Origin: Nostoc sp. NMS7
Lineage (GTDB): Bacteria > Cyanobacteriota > Cyanobacteriia > Cyanobacteriales > Nostocaceae
Direction of reading: 5' to 3'
Assembly: GCF_017115085.1 (NCBI RefSeq)
Contig: NZ_JABXKJ010000263.1
Span: forward strand, 1-64,000
Length of the DNA: 64,000 bases
This document shows, piece after piece, positions 8,040-17,071 of the stretch. The notes under the pieces are model-generated. The model saw nothing but the letters and a program-made list of their open reading frames with translations, had not been told where the DNA came from and ran no database searches. Made by a program: the position numbers and the translations under genes. Numbering within the stretch: the stretch's first letter is position 1; every line of letters starts with the position of its first letter.

Positions 8040-8960
8040 ATGACCAGTCAGAAAACTCAATCGATAACCCTCAAAATTGCTGTAATTGGAGATGTTCACG
8101 ACCAATGGGAAGTGGAAGATGGTATTGCACTCAAGCATCTGGGTGTTGACTTAGCGCTGTTTGTCGGGGATTTTGGCAATGAATCGGTGGAAGTGGTCAG
8201 AGCGATCGCCTCCCTCGATATTCCCAAAGCAGCCGTAATGGGCAACCACGATGCTTGGTATACGGCCACCGAATGGGGACGCAAAAAGGCTCCTTATGAC
8301 CGCTCTAAGGAAGACTGGGTACAGGAACAACTCGATTTATTAGGCGCGTCCCATGTCGGTTACGGTAAGTTGGATTTTCCCGCTTGGAATTTAACTGTAG
8401 TGGGGGGTCGTCCCTTTACCTGGGGTGGACCAGAGTGGAAATTCGCGGAAATCTGTCAAGAACGTTACGGTGTGACGAGTTTGGAAGAATCTGCCGATCG
8501 CATCGTGAAAGCGGTGAAAAGCGCCGCTTACCAGACGATTATATTTTTGGGTCACAATGGGCCTAGTGGGTTAGGCAATCGCCCCGAAGACCCCTGCGGC
8601 AAAGACTGGCACCCAATTGGCGGCGATTTTGGTGATCCAGATTTTGGTGAGGCGATTTCTCAAGCCTTGACTGCTGGTAAAACCATTCCCCTGGTGACAT
8701 TTGGTCACATGCACCGAGATTTACGTCATACCAAGAAGGTGCAGCGCAAGCCCATCTTTAGAAGTCCAGAGGGGACAATTTACTTGAATGCAGCCATTGT
8801 GCCGAGAATTGTGGAAAATGACGGCGAGAAGTTGCGTAATTTTTCCATTATCACCCTAGAGGCGGGTGTGGTTTCGCAAGTTTCCCTAGTTTGGGTGGGA
8901 AATGACTTCCAGGTGGCAGAGGAGGAAATTTTGTATGAGCGATCGCGCAGTGTGTCGTAG
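8040..8960 (+). CDS. Calcineurin-type metallophosphoesterase (TIGR04168-like)
   Basis: A 306-residue protein with all metal-binding motifs of the superfamily in order: IAVIGDVHD near residue 12, LFVGDFGNE near 40, AVMGNHDAWY near 68, FLGHNG near 170 and VTFGHMHRDLRH near 220. It matches the cyanobacteria/plant metallophosphoesterase family I know as TIGR04168; its substrate is unknown. I chose ATG 8040 because AAGGAAAG lies 5-12 bp upstream and the domain starts right after it; the frame is open further upstream. It is divergent from nadA. Confidence 0.85.
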   Translation: MTSQKTQSITLKIAVIGDVHDQWEVEDGIALKHLGVDLALFVGDFGNESVEVVRAIASLDIPKAAVMGNHDAWYTATEWGRKKAPYDRSKEDWVQEQLDLLGASHVGYGKLDFPAWNLTVVGGRPFTWGGPEWKFAEICQERYGVTSLEESADRIVKAVKSAAYQTIIFLGHNGPSGLGNRPEDPCGKDWHPIGGDFGDPDFGEAISQALTAGKTIPLVTFGHMHRDLRHTKKVQRKPIFRSPEGTIYLNAAIVPRIVENDGEKLRNFSIITLEAGVVSQVSLVWVGNDFQVAEEEILYERSRSVS

Positions 8961-9091
8961 AGATTCGCATTCAGTTGTGCAATCTGCGTAGATGATACGA
9001 TATAGTATTATCTGTCAGCTTTAGTGCTAACCAACAAAAACGCCTGAATAGCGTCTGAAAGTAGGGTAAGCACAAGTTTGACAGATTTACT

Positions 9092-9176
9092 GGAGAGGTG
9101 GCAGAGTGGTCGATTGCGTCCGACTTGAAATCGGATGAGGCTAAAACCTCCGGGAGTTCGAATCTCCCCCTCTCCG
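9092..9176 (+). tRNA. tRNA-Ser (TGA)
   Basis: An 85-nt class II tRNA with acceptor GGAGAGG/CCTCTCC, anticodon stem TCCGA/TCGGA around CTTGAAA giving anticodon TGA, a long variable arm and T-loop GTTCGAATC. Confidence 0.95.
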
Positions 9177-9187
9177 TTCTTATAGAC

Positions 9188-9871
9188 TCATAAACACATT
9201 TCTACTACTTGCTCGATTAAAGGACGATAAGTAGTGTTATCTAAGTGTCCCTTGTACCAATCTTTATAAGTTTTGTTATCTAAATGTTCTTTAATAAGTT
9301 CTGCCTCGTTTAGGAGTATCCACAGATTATGGGTTGCTCTATTCCAAAAGCCATAGCTACCATTTGCTTTTAACCCGTCTAAACCGTACTTATAGCAAGC
9401 TGGACAAGTACATTCTTGTAGTCTTTTCTCTTCTTCTTGACTTACCCTACGACCTTTCCACTTGCCCAAATCCGCCACAATTCTTTCTCCTGTTCCTGGT
9501 AGTTGGATCATGCCACGAGCAGCTGGATTTCGCCAACCGCTCGAATCTACTGAATCTATACCTAGCAAAGCGGCTAAATGAAGAGTGGCTGTACCACCAA
9601 TACCAAAGACATGAAGCTTTTGAGGTTTAAATTCTTCACGTAGATGGTGAATGCTCTCTAAAACTTTTTTATAAGGCATTGCTTTAGTGGCACGTAATAA
9701 ATTTGGTACTATACCACCCAAAGCAATATATGGTTTATCTAGTAATGTTTTGTATTTTTTTATTTCATCAACATAATATTCTAAAAAATTACTAATATGA
9801 ATAACTGGAATATATGAGCCTTGTTGATAGTTTAGATTTCTTTCCATTGTACGGTAATTCACCACGTTCAA
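9188..9871 (-). CDS. TGT-like/DpdA-like transglycosylase, N-terminally truncated
   Basis: This 227-residue protein resembles the distal part of tRNA-guanine transglycosylase-fold enzymes, which include DpdA, the enzyme that swaps guanine for 7-deazaguanines in DNA. Seen are ALGGIVPNLLRAT near residue 50, KLHVFGIGGTATLHLAALLG near 90, DSVDSSGWRNPAARG near 108, and a zinc-site pattern CTCPAC followed by H 22 residues later, matching the CxCx2C...H site of TGT. The N-terminal third, which would carry the first catalytic Asp (DSGGF type), is missing. Its start overlaps the NurA-like gene by 80 bp in another frame, which suggests a deletion junction. Confidence 0.65.
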   Translation of the reverse strand: MNVVNYRTMERNLNYQQGSYIPVIHISNFLEYYVDEIKKYKTLLDKPYIALGGIVPNLLRATKAMPYKKVLESIHHLREEFKPQKLHVFGIGGTATLHLAALLGIDSVDSSGWRNPAARGMIQLPGTGERIVADLGKWKGRRVSQEEEKRLQECTCPACYKYGLDGLKANGSYGFWNRATHNLWILLNEAELIKEHLDNKTYKDWYKGHLDNTTYRPLIEQVVEMCL

Positions 9872-10703
9872 CTACACCAGCAATAAGAATGTTTGGCTTT
9901 CTTTGCTGTGCTTCCTTAATCAATTGCCGATATAGAAAGGCAATCCATGATAATGGTTCAAATAGTCTCCTTTCTACCCATTCATCACAACGATCTGGAG
10001 CTATTTTAGGGTAAATTTCAATTCCAGCTTCCTGTAAAAATTCTTTTTTTAACTGTTCAGCTAATCCAGGTTGTTCTGCGTACTGGTGGAGAAATATGTC
10101 AATATCTCTTTCAGTAAAAGGAGTATGTCCTGCATAACCACTCATCATATAGACTAGTGGGCCATGAAACATGAGAACTCGTAAGTCAGGTGTTCGTTTT
10201 AAGGCTGACAGACCACCCAGAAGTTCAGCTGTAATTCGGACAATATCTGGAAAATCTTTGCGCTCCTTACTGCCACCTTCCAAATCACCTAAAATAATTG
10301 GGTAATAATCAAAATGTTCGCGTTCTGTAATACTACGCTCTCCAGTCTTAACACGATAAGAACCAACCCGCAGCAGGATAGGAACGGGACTAAACATTTG
10401 AACTTGTCCTAGACCCCCATCAATAAAAGTTACAACTTCACCCTGAACATCTTCCCAATTTAAATCATTAATTGCTTGAACACTTAATATTTGATCCTGC
10501 CGCTCTCCCCGCGCGGCTTGGCGCATTGCTCCACGCAAGTGCGTAATAAATTTCGCTGTGTTCTTAAAATAGTTATCACGGAGACTTTCTGCAACGAGCA
10601 AAGCATTTTCAGACAGCTTGATCATTATGTGAGGCTGACGCTGTAAATCCTCCAGCAGCTTTTCATCTGTTAAACTCTGATTTTGATCGTCTTGGAAATT
10701 CAT
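9792..10703 (-). CDS. NurA-like nuclease domain protein, C-terminally truncated
   Basis: A 303-residue protein whose VVTFIDGGLGQVQ (about residue 92) is the acidic metal-binding entry of NurA-type DNA-end nucleases. FHGPLVYMMSGYAGHTPF near 205 and the IAGVVERGELPYNGKK segment near 278 also fit. The family normally continues beyond this point; here the frame ends within about 15 unrelated residues and runs into the TGT-like gene. The start at 10703 forms an ATGA overlap with the DUF6884-like gene upstream, so the two are coupled. Activity of the truncated form is doubtful. Confidence 0.6.
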   Translation of the reverse strand: MNFQDDQNQSLTDEKLLEDLQRQPHIMIKLSENALLVAESLRDNYFKNTAKFITHLRGAMRQAARGERQDQILSVQAINDLNWEDVQGEVVTFIDGGLGQVQMFSPVPILLRVGSYRVKTGERSITEREHFDYYPIILGDLEGGSKERKDFPDIVRITAELLGGLSALKRTPDLRVLMFHGPLVYMMSGYAGHTPFTERDIDIFLHQYAEQPGLAEQLKKEFLQEAGIEIYPKIAPDRCDEWVERRLFEPLSWIAFLYRQLIKEAQQRKPNILIAGVVERGELPYNGKKSKLSTRLIYSSYSY

Positions 10704-11476
10704 AAACAACTAACCTCAACACCTAGCTGGGCTAGTATTCGCCTAGCCTCACTTGAATGAAAAGAACTGACAGGTAATCCTGTCAGGTAACTCACTAGCC
10801 ACTTAGGAGATACCCGTTGTCCATCAACCAGTAAATACCATGACTGATAAGAGGCTGGATTACCCTTTCCCTCTGCTAAAGCCTGACGAGCTGCATCAAG
10901 TACCTGTGCAGATGTCATTTCAACTTCTACTCCTCTAAGACAAGCTTTGCCTCGAAGGGTATTGGTTGAATGATTTTGATTTAGCTCAGGAGGCTTGCCA
11001 TATAGCCAGGTGTGCAGCTTGACAAGTTTTTTCCCTAGAGAACCTGTAGCAATTTGCACATCTGAGCCTGATTGAATAACTCTATCGTATCCTTCTAATG
11101 CTTTGAAATAATCACGACCCAGACATATGCAAATTTCTGGGTAAAGTCTGGCATTGAGAATATGGTGTAATTTAGCAATTACCTCTGGCTGCAACTGTTG
11201 AGATCGCTGCTTTGTCATTCGGCGATCATAGCACGGAATAGGATAATCCTGGAAGATAAGTCCAAACTCAGCTGAGAGGACATATGTATCTGGTGGATTT
11301 GGGGGTTTTTGTTGCAAAAAACGACGCAGTAAATGGAAAACTGGCCCATCATAACGTGCGATCGCAGGCATTAATCCCTCACCTGAAAGCTTGCGTTGGG
11401 AGCAGGCAACAATAAGCAAATATCGTCCTTGAGAATGCACCCTTTGAATATACGCCAGTCTACTTTTGTATGTCAA
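10700..11476 (-). CDS. DUF6884-like protein
   Basis: A 258-residue protein beginning, after a short lead, with LLIVACSQRKLSGEGLMPA (near residue 20), the cysteine-containing motif I associate with DUF6884, a YaaA-related family often found near 7-deazaguanine DNA-modification genes. TYVLSAEFGLIFQDYPIPCYDRRM follows near 65. The C-terminal part (about 185-258) is a separate small domain with SWYLLVDGQRVSPKWLVSYLTG. It is first in a three-gene set with the NurA-like and TGT-like genes; I infer a shared role in DNA modification or its control. Confidence 0.6.
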   Translation of the reverse strand: MTYKSRLAYIQRVHSQGRYLLIVACSQRKLSGEGLMPAIARYDGPVFHLLRRFLQQKPPNPPDTYVLSAEFGLIFQDYPIPCYDRRMTKQRSQQLQPEVIAKLHHILNARLYPEICICLGRDYFKALEGYDRVIQSGSDVQIATGSLGKKLVKLHTWLYGKPPELNQNHSTNTLRGKACLRGVEVEMTSAQVLDAARQALAEGKGNPASYQSWYLLVDGQRVSPKWLVSYLTGLPVSSFHSSEARRILAQLGVEVSCL

Positions 11477-11606
11477 ATATCTTACTTGCTTAAATAAGCA
11501 TAAGCGTGATTTCTAAATAGTTGTTAATATTTGCTGTCACATACTGGATATTTTGCGAGCAACCAGAGAGGTAACAGCTATTTTTATCAGATGCTGGATT
11601 AAATCA

Positions 11607-11816
11607 TCAATCTTCTGTAGTGTCGTTTGAATTTTCTAGCTTATTTAGCGCATCCCAAATTGCTTGCCTGACAAATTCTGGGTAGTTATCTAGACTTTTT
11701 AATTTTTCCAGCATGGATGGGGGAAGTCTGAGAGTTATTTTTGCGGTTAATGGTTCTTCTCTATCAGTGGCAAATTGATGCTTTTTTAAATAAGGTTTTT
11801 CTTCGTAATTAGGCAT
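11607..11816 (-). CDS. Small ribbon-helix-helix-like protein
   Basis: A 69-residue protein starting MPNYEEKPYLKKH. The segment TAKITLRLPPSMLEKLKSL followed by EFVRQAIWDALNKLE has the beta-strand then two-helix layout of CopG-type DNA-binding proteins. I chose ATG 11816 because the TATATAAAAA just upstream looks like promoter DNA rather than coding sequence. It has no toxin partner. Confidence 0.55.
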   Translation of the reverse strand: MPNYEEKPYLKKHQFATDREEPLTAKITLRLPPSMLEKLKSLDNYPEFVRQAIWDALNKLENSNDTTED

Positions 11817-11866
11817 AAAAATTTTTATATACCAATTGTATCGCATGAAGTCGTGCGATAATTTAA

Positions 11867-11907
11867 TTGGCAGCTAGCCGACCCTTGCAAGTTGGGGTAG
11901 CTGCCAA
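11867..11907. promoter_or_regulatory. 10-bp inverted repeat between divergent genes
   Basis: TTGGCAGCTA at 11867-11876 is the exact reverse complement of TAGCTGCCAA at 11898-11907, with a 21-base centre. It lies between the RHH-like gene and the rightward gene at 11934, where an operator would be expected. Confidence 0.4.
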
Positions 11908-11933
11908 ACCCAATTAGAAAATTAGGCATTTCT

Positions 11934-12314
11934 ATGTTTACACGTTCTGAACTTGAAAGCAAAACGCTTAAAGAATTGAAAGACTTAGCTGCACGGTACG
12001 GAATCAAGGCAGTAGGGAATCCAGGGTATAAAATAAGCTGGATTACTCCGTTATTGACTTTTCCAGTCCAAGCTATTCAGCAGTTCAAAGACCACAAAAC
12101 AGGTTTAAGGAATCCTAGTTGGAGAAGTTCTGAGGCGCTCGGCACGATGCTTTATGAAATCGGAGAACCTACTAATGAACAAGCTGCGCTAATTCGGGCA
12201 ACGCTAGAGGGTAAGTTACTTCCACTCCCTGAACGCTATGACCAAACTAGACTGCTAAATCTTCACAAGACTAAGCAATTGATTCAAGAAGCAATTGAAA
12301 CACTCAATAAATAG
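11934..12314 (+). CDS. Hypothetical protein with a SAP/Rho-N-like N-terminus
   Basis: A 126-residue protein starting MFTRSELESKTLKELKDLAARYG, the helix-extended-helix pattern of SAP or Rho-N type nucleic-acid-binding modules (residues 1-45). The rest is helical and unrecognised. A terminator-like hairpin follows 25 bp after the stop. Confidence 0.55.
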   Translation: MFTRSELESKTLKELKDLAARYGIKAVGNPGYKISWITPLLTFPVQAIQQFKDHKTGLRNPSWRSSEALGTMLYEIGEPTNEQAALIRATLEGKLLPLPERYDQTRLLNLHKTKQLIQEAIETLNK

Positions 12315-12338
12315 CATCTAAACCATAACACTTACTGT

Positions 12339-12364
12339 ACTCCTCTCCTGTAAGAGGAGTTTTC
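12339..12364 (+). terminator. Rho-independent-like terminator
   Basis: ACTCCTCT (12339-12346) pairs perfectly with AGAGGAGT (12353-12360) over a 6-base loop and is followed by a short T run. It ends the gene at 11934-12314. Confidence 0.6.
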
Positions 12365-12431
12365 TCCATGAAATCCCTTCTTGCTTACATCATGTTACGA
12401 TTAGCAATAAATTATTTTGGGAGGTCAATCA

Positions 12432-12701
12432 ATGGCTACCCTTCATGCGCTAAACATACCTGATGAGTTATACCAACAACTGCAAGAGTTAGCTAAAGCT
12501 GAAAATAACTCAATTGATGCTCAAGTTATTACAATCTTGCAGAACGCTTTGCAGGCAAAAACACAGCCAACGGAAGAGGAAAGGCGAAAAAATGTCCCAA
12601 AACTCCTAGAGGAAATTAGTCGCCAGCGTCGCCGTGTGAATCCAGCAGACTTTGGATTACCTGATAGTACTGAACTAATTCGAGAAGACCGCGATAGATG
12701 A
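12432..12701 (+). CDS. Antitoxin, FitA/VapB ribbon-helix-helix type
   Basis: An 89-residue protein beginning MATLHALNIPDELYQQLQ, a standard ribbon-helix-helix N-terminus for operator DNA. The long charged C-terminus (EEERRKNVPKLLEEI, then RQRRRVNPADFG) would wrap around the toxin. ATG 12432 follows GGGAGG by 8 bp. Its stop overlaps the toxin start by 4 bp (ATGA), the usual layout of type II modules, and it probably represses its own promoter. Confidence 0.85.
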   Translation: MATLHALNIPDELYQQLQELAKAENNSIDAQVITILQNALQAKTQPTEEERRKNVPKLLEEISRQRRRVNPADFGLPDSTELIREDRDR

Positions 12702-13156
12702 GCAATCCTCTTAGATGCGTGGTTGATACCAGTGTGGGCATCAAGTATTTTATTGCTGACCCACTAACTGCCAAAGTTAATCAACTCTTCGGCCATCTCG
12801 CCAATCCACAGACAGAAATTTTTGTTCCAGACCTTTTTTACATTGAGTGTGCTAACACGTTCTGGAAGTATGTCCGTGCAAGGATGTACACTGCTGCTGA
12901 GGTTCAGACAGATTTAGCCACTCTGAAAGCTTTTCCGTTGCGTGTTGTTTCAACAGCTGATTTGATGGCGGATGCAGTTACTATAAGCTTGAGTTATGGA
13001 ACTTCTGCCTACGATGCTTCTTATGTAGCGCTTTCCCAGCAGGTAGGTGCTACTTTGCTGACTCTCGACGGTAAGCTAGTGAAAGCTTTAGCAGCTTTGT
13101 CTTACAATGTTTGCTCGTTTAATGACTTTGAGGTTCCGCCGTTGGAGTTAATGTAG
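12698..13156 (+). CDS. PIN-domain toxin, VapC type
   Basis: A 152-residue ribonuclease-type toxin. The four acidic motifs of PIN domains can be followed: CVVDTSVGIKYF near residue 7, FYIECANTFWK near 47, TSAYDASYVALSQQ near 107 and LLTLDGKL near 125. It should be held inactive by the upstream antitoxin. Unlike the module at 3880-4249, this pair is intact. Confidence 0.88.
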   Translation: MSNPLRCVVDTSVGIKYFIADPLTAKVNQLFGHLANPQTEIFVPDLFYIECANTFWKYVRARMYTAAEVQTDLATLKAFPLRVVSTADLMADAVTISLSYGTSAYDASYVALSQQVGATLLTLDGKLVKALAALSYNVCSFNDFEVPPLELM

Positions 13157-13231
13157 AAGCGATCGCCTAATTAGTTTGCAAAGCAGACTTATTGCCTACC
13201 GTTTTTATTTTTGAATTTCAAATTATCAAAA

Positions 13232-13678
13232 ATGCCTTTTACTTACAACCGCACGGTTCGCTTTCAAGATACTGATGCTGCTGGAGTAGTTTATTTTGCT
13301 AACGTTTTGGGTATTTGCCATGAAGCTTATGAAGAATCTTTAGAAGCATCAAGTATTAATATCAAAGATTTTTTCACGAATCCGTCTGTGGCTTTCCCCA
13401 TTGTTCATACTAGTGTCGATTTTTTGCGCCCTATGTTTGTCGGGGACAAGTTGCTGATTAGCTTAATTCCCCAAAAAATAGGTGTTGATAAGTTTGAAAT
13501 TACTTATGAAATTACTGTGGGTGAGGTGGTAGTTGCTAAGGCTATTACTCGCCATGTTTGTATTGATGCAAGTAGTAGAAGTAAGCAGGAATTACCTGAT
13601 GAGATAATCCAGTGGTTGGAAACGAACCGCAGAGACGCAGAGGGCGCTGAGAGAAGAAAGTCGAGAGAGATTATGTGA
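13232..13678 (+). CDS. 1,4-dihydroxy-2-naphthoyl-CoA thioesterase
   Basis: A 148-residue hotdog-fold thioesterase that should release dihydroxynaphthoate from its CoA ester in phylloquinone synthesis. The signature [18 protein letters not shown] near residue 8 includes the catalytic Asp, and [15 protein letters not shown] follows near 65. The clustering with menE, menC, menA and menF supports the role. The last 17 residues (from [11 protein letters not shown]) are encoded by a dispersed repeat (GAACCGCAGAGACGCAGAG), so the C-terminus has been extended by a repeat. It overlaps the convergent menE by 8 bp. Confidence 0.85.
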   Translation: MPFTYNRTVRFQDTDAAGVVYFANVLGICHEAYEESLEASSINIKDFFTNPSVAFPIVHTSVDFLRPMFVGDKLLISLIPQKIGVDKFEITYEITVGEVVVAKAITRHVCIDASSRSKQELPDEIIQWLETNRRDAEGAERRKSREIM

Positions 13679-15089
13679 TGGAATTTTGTAGGAATTCTGT
13701 GGCTATTTGCTGTAACTGTTGACGGTTAATTTTACCTTGGGAGTTACGGGGTAAGTTTTGCTGGGGAATCCAATATTTGGGGATTTTAAATTTGCTGAGT
13801 TTCTCTTTAAGTAGAGTTTGGATTTTTAAGGCAGAGGTATCTGATTGTTTGGGAATGTAAATCGCTGTTAATACTTGTCCCCAGTGTTTATCTGGGATGC
13901 CAATGACACAAATATCAGCAACCATTTGAGTGGCTTGTATAGCTGATTCAATCTCTGCTGGGTAAATATTTTCGCCACCTGTAATAATTTTGTCGCTGCT
14001 ACGTCCGACTATATTTAAATGACCTTGGTCGTCTAAAAAACCTAAATCATCTACTTGAAAAATATCCTGATTTTCTCTGGTTTTAGGATAGTAACCAAGG
14101 GCTAAAGATTGAGCATTAATGGTGATATTTCCGATTTGATTTGAATTTAAAATCTCGCTTTGCTGATTGCGAATAGTTACTTTTGCATGGGGAAGAATTT
14201 GACCACTGCTAATTTTACCGCTCAGAAAATGATCTGGTTTGAGGGTAGCAATTTGAGAGGCGGTTTCTGTCATGCCATAGGTAAGTGCTAACCGGATGCA
14301 ATGAAATCTGGCTTTTTCTAGTAGTTCGTTCCATGCTGGCGCACCTCCTAAAAGTACAGTATTAAATTGGGATAACCATTCAGTTAATTCGGGATTTTCT
14401 AAAAGACGTTGTAACTGCGTTGGGACTAAAGATATGAAAAATTCTGATTGTTTAATATTTAATATTTGACCTGCTTCTACTGCTTTGAATGGCAGAATTG
14501 CCAGTTTACCTCCGCTAGTAAAAGAGCGCATAAATTGCATTAAACCGCTAACATGATATAGCGGTAATACACAAAAGGAATTAACTTGTTTTAGTTGAAA
14601 GTATTCTGTAAATCCTTGTACAGATGCTATGAGAGTTTCCCAAGTGTGGATGGCAAACTTAATCTGTCCTGATGAACCACCTGTGGAAATCATAATCATT
14701 GGGCATGGGGCATTGGGCACTTGTACTGAGCGTTGTCGAAGTATTGGGCATTGGTAATTATTCCCATTCCCTATTTCGCATTCCCTATTCCCTACTCCCA
14801 AAATAATGTCTGGCTGTACTAAATCAAGGACTTGTTGCCATTCTTGTGTTCCCCAGTCGGGGTTACACAGAAAAACTGGACAGTTAGCTGCACAAGCAGC
14901 AATAAAACTTGCTAGAAATCGTAATGGTTCGCGTTCAGCTATAATAATTTTTGGTGGTGTTGCACACGTTGATAACTGTGTTAGTTCTAAATACAATTCT
15001 TGAGCTATTTGATTAAATTGATGGCTGTTGTAACCGATAAGCCAATCATCCTGAGCAAGGTTATTAAGACAGTCTAAAGGTCGTTCCAT
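13671..15089 (-). CDS. menE: O-succinylbenzoate-CoA ligase
   Basis: A 472-residue AMP-forming ligase that activates o-succinylbenzoate with CoA. Seen are the P-loop-like [14 protein letters not shown] near residue 133, [12 protein letters not shown] near 265, [20 protein letters not shown] near 350 with [13 protein letters not shown], and a C-terminal NSQGKINRQ with the catalytic Lys. ATG 15089 overlaps menC by 16 bp. Residues about 100-131 are encoded by heptamer-type repeat DNA (14700-14800) inserted in frame just before the P-loop. Confidence 0.9.
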   Translation of the reverse strand: MERPLDCLNNLAQDDWLIGYNSHQFNQIAQELYLELTQLSTCATPPKIIIAEREPLRFLASFIAACAANCPVFLCNPDWGTQEWQQVLDLVQPDIILGVGNRECEIGNGNNYQCPILRQRSVQVPNAPCPMIMISTGGSSGQIKFAIHTWETLIASVQGFTEYFQLKQVNSFCVLPLYHVSGLMQFMRSFTSGGKLAILPFKAVEAGQILNIKQSEFFISLVPTQLQRLLENPELTEWLSQFNTVLLGGAPAWNELLEKARFHCIRLALTYGMTETASQIATLKPDHFLSGKISSGQILPHAKVTIRNQQSEILNSNQIGNITINAQSLALGYYPKTRENQDIFQVDDLGFLDDQGHLNIVGRSSDKIITGGENIYPAEIESAIQATQMVADICVIGIPDKHWGQVLTAIYIPKQSDTSALKIQTLLKEKLSKFKIPKYWIPQQNLPRNSQGKINRQQLQQIATEFLQNSIT

Positions 15090-16159
15090 AAACTTTGAAG
15101 CCACGTATCTTCTTGTTCAAAAAAATGGTCGATGCCAAAACCAATTGCTCTGTTGTTTTTGGATAATTCTGCTGCTAGCTGGAGTGCTGCTTGTCTTGCG
15201 ATCGCAGTTTCAAATACTGATGAAAACACAGTATCAATTTGATGCTGGTGGCAAAACTTTCTCAAACGAGATGGTGATCCAACTATCCCAGGCTTAATCA
15301 CAAAAATCCCTCGCCAACCTTGTTGATGACAGGCGGCGAGTTGCCCAAGTGTGGCGACAGATTCATCTAAAGCGATCGCAGTTTTATAACTCATACTCAA
15401 TTCCAACATCCCCTGAAATTGCTCAACAGGTAGCGGTTGTTCGATAAATTCAATTTCTAGGGGTAGTTCTCCATTTGCTTTGAGATTGTCGCAAGTCCAC
15501 AGCCATAAGTTAGCTTTTTCATAGTTGAGTCCACTGTTAGCATCTAATCGCAGTTTGGTAAAGGCTGGTAAGGTGTGTATCAGTGATTCAAAAATTTCTA
15601 GTTCATCAGCGATCGCATACACACCAATTTTCCACTTAAACGTGCGATATCCCTGCTGCCACAGCGTTTCCCATTGATTTAAAGCCGCTTCCCCAGGTGC
15701 TAATAAGGCACTGAAAGATTGGGCATTGGACATTGGGCATGGTGCACCTGTACTGAGCGTTCGCGTAGCGTCTCGTAGAGAAGTCGTTGGCGCAGCCTCT
15801 CGTAGAGAAGTATTGGGCATGGAAAAGAATTCACTCCCTAGTACAGACGCGATTAATCGCGTCTCTCCCCACTCTCGCGCTGACTCAAAGCCAAATTGAC
15901 AAGCAGGTAACTCATCTGGGATGGAGAAAATTATCTCGTCTGTAATTTCTGCTGGGAGTTGGCGACAAAAATCTAAGGCTTGTTCTAGGGTTTCGGAACC
16001 AAACCAGCTAATGGGGGCAATTTCTCCCCAGCCGACTTTACCTGATTCATCGGTGAGACGTAGGATAATACCTTCACGAATATCCCAGTTACCGTGATTA
16101 GTGGTAAGCGATCGCAAAAATCTTCGCTGATAAGGACGAAATTTAAATTGATAACGCAT
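15074..16159 (-). CDS. menC: o-Succinylbenzoate synthase
   Basis: A 361-residue enolase-superfamily enzyme that dehydrates SHCHC to o-succinylbenzoate. The barrel motifs are visible: FKWKIGVYA near residue 175 (catalytic Lys), LRLDANSGLNYE near 205, EFIEQPLP near 240, IALDESVATL near 265 and IFVIKPGIVG near 290. Residues about 98-149 are derived from repeat DNA, including the 20-bp palindrome AGACGCGATTAATCGCGTCT at 15845-15864 and heptamer repeats, and the frame stays open through them. It lies 15 bp downstream of menA's start side in the same leftward operon with menE. Confidence 0.9.
   Translation of the reverse strand: MRYQFKFRPYQRRFLRSLTTNHGNWDIREGIILRLTDESGKVGWGEIAPISWFGSETLEQALDFCRQLPAEITDEIIFSIPDELPACQFGFESAREWGETRLIASVLGSEFFSMPNTSLREAAPTTSLRDATRTLSTGAPCPMSNAQSFSALLAPGEAALNQWETLWQQGYRTFKWKIGVYAIADELEIFESLIHTLPAFTKLRLDANSGLNYEKANLWLWTCDNLKANGELPLEIEFIEQPLPVEQFQGMLELSMSYKTAIALDESVATLGQLAACHQQGWRGIFVIKPGIVGSPSRLRKFCHQHQIDTVFSSVFETAIARQAALQLAAELSKNNRAIGFGIDHFFEQEDTWLQSLWNDL
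15845..15864. repeat. 20-bp palindrome inside menC
   Basis: AGACGCGATT followed by AATCGCGTCT is a perfect palindrome. It belongs to a dispersed Nostoc-type repeat and lies in the part of menC that looks inserted. Confidence 0.8.
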
Positions 16160-16174
16160 CAATTAATAATTTTA

Positions 16175-17071
16175 CTAAAGCATAAATCCCAGTCCAAACA
16201 ACAAACAAGCCCAGAAATGCACGGCTACGGCGATGAATTTACAGTTACTAACTTTGTCCGGCTGGTTATGATTTTCTTGGACATGGCGGCATAATTTGAA
16301 GGCAAAGGGTAAACTCACCCAACTTAGTAACGTCCAAGCTGGAGAAATTCCCAATAGCACAAACAGCAAGGTGAGGGGATAAATGCTAGCAGTAAACCAA
16401 ACTAGGAGTTGAGCGCCTTTTTGGGTTCCCAGACGGACGATAGGCGATCGCTTGCCTGCTGCTATGTCATCCTTAACTTGGTGAAAGTGTGAACAAAACA
16501 AAATTAAGGTTGTGGCAATGCCGACAATCACTGAGGCTGCTAAACTCGTTATTGACCAAGTTTGAGTTTGGCTGTAGTAGGCTGCCTCCACTGCTAAGGG
16601 GCCAAAGGCAAAAAAGCAAAGAATCTCACCTAAACCCTGATATCCTAAGCGAAAGGGAGGTCCTTGATACATATAGCCTAAACCGCAACAGAGCAAAATT
16701 ATACCGATAACAGTTAGGTCTTGTTGCCAAAAGGCGATCGCTACTATGCCCAGCAACCCCAAACTTAAACACAAATTTCCTATCCCAAATATTAATGGCT
16801 TATTGCCTGTTAAGTTCACCAAAGAATGGTGCTTATTTTGATCAATACCCGTTTCGGAATCAAAGACATCATTAGTGATATTTTCCCAGGCAAGAATTAA
16901 GATTGCCGCAGTTACAAAAGTAGAAAATACTACACCATTAAAAATGTTAGTTTCGGCAAATGCTACTGCTGTTCCTACCCAAATGGGCATAATGGCAACG
17001 CTGTACATTGGCGGTTTAATCGCTGCCATCCATAACTTAGTGTTGGGATATAAAATCTGCTTGGTAGTCAT
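16175..17071 (-). CDS. menA: 2-carboxy-1,4-naphthoquinone phytyltransferase
   Basis: A 298-residue UbiA-superfamily membrane prenyltransferase that attaches the phytyl chain in phylloquinone synthesis. The two Asp-rich regions are NDVFDSETGIDQNKH near residue 67 and HFHQVKDDIAAGKRSP near 200, with about eight hydrophobic helices between and after. It is first in the leftward menA-menC-menE operon, with 15 bp to menC. It is divergent from menF across 308 bp. Confidence 0.93.
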   Translation of the reverse strand: MTTKQILYPNTKLWMAAIKPPMYSVAIMPIWVGTAVAFAETNIFNGVVFSTFVTAAILILAWENITNDVFDSETGIDQNKHHSLVNLTGNKPLIFGIGNLCLSLGLLGIVAIAFWQQDLTVIGIILLCCGLGYMYQGPPFRLGYQGLGEILCFFAFGPLAVEAAYYSQTQTWSITSLAASVIVGIATTLILFCSHFHQVKDDIAAGKRSPIVRLGTQKGAQLLVWFTASIYPLTLLFVLLGISPAWTLLSWVSLPFAFKLCRHVQENHNQPDKVSNCKFIAVAVHFWACLLFGLGFML

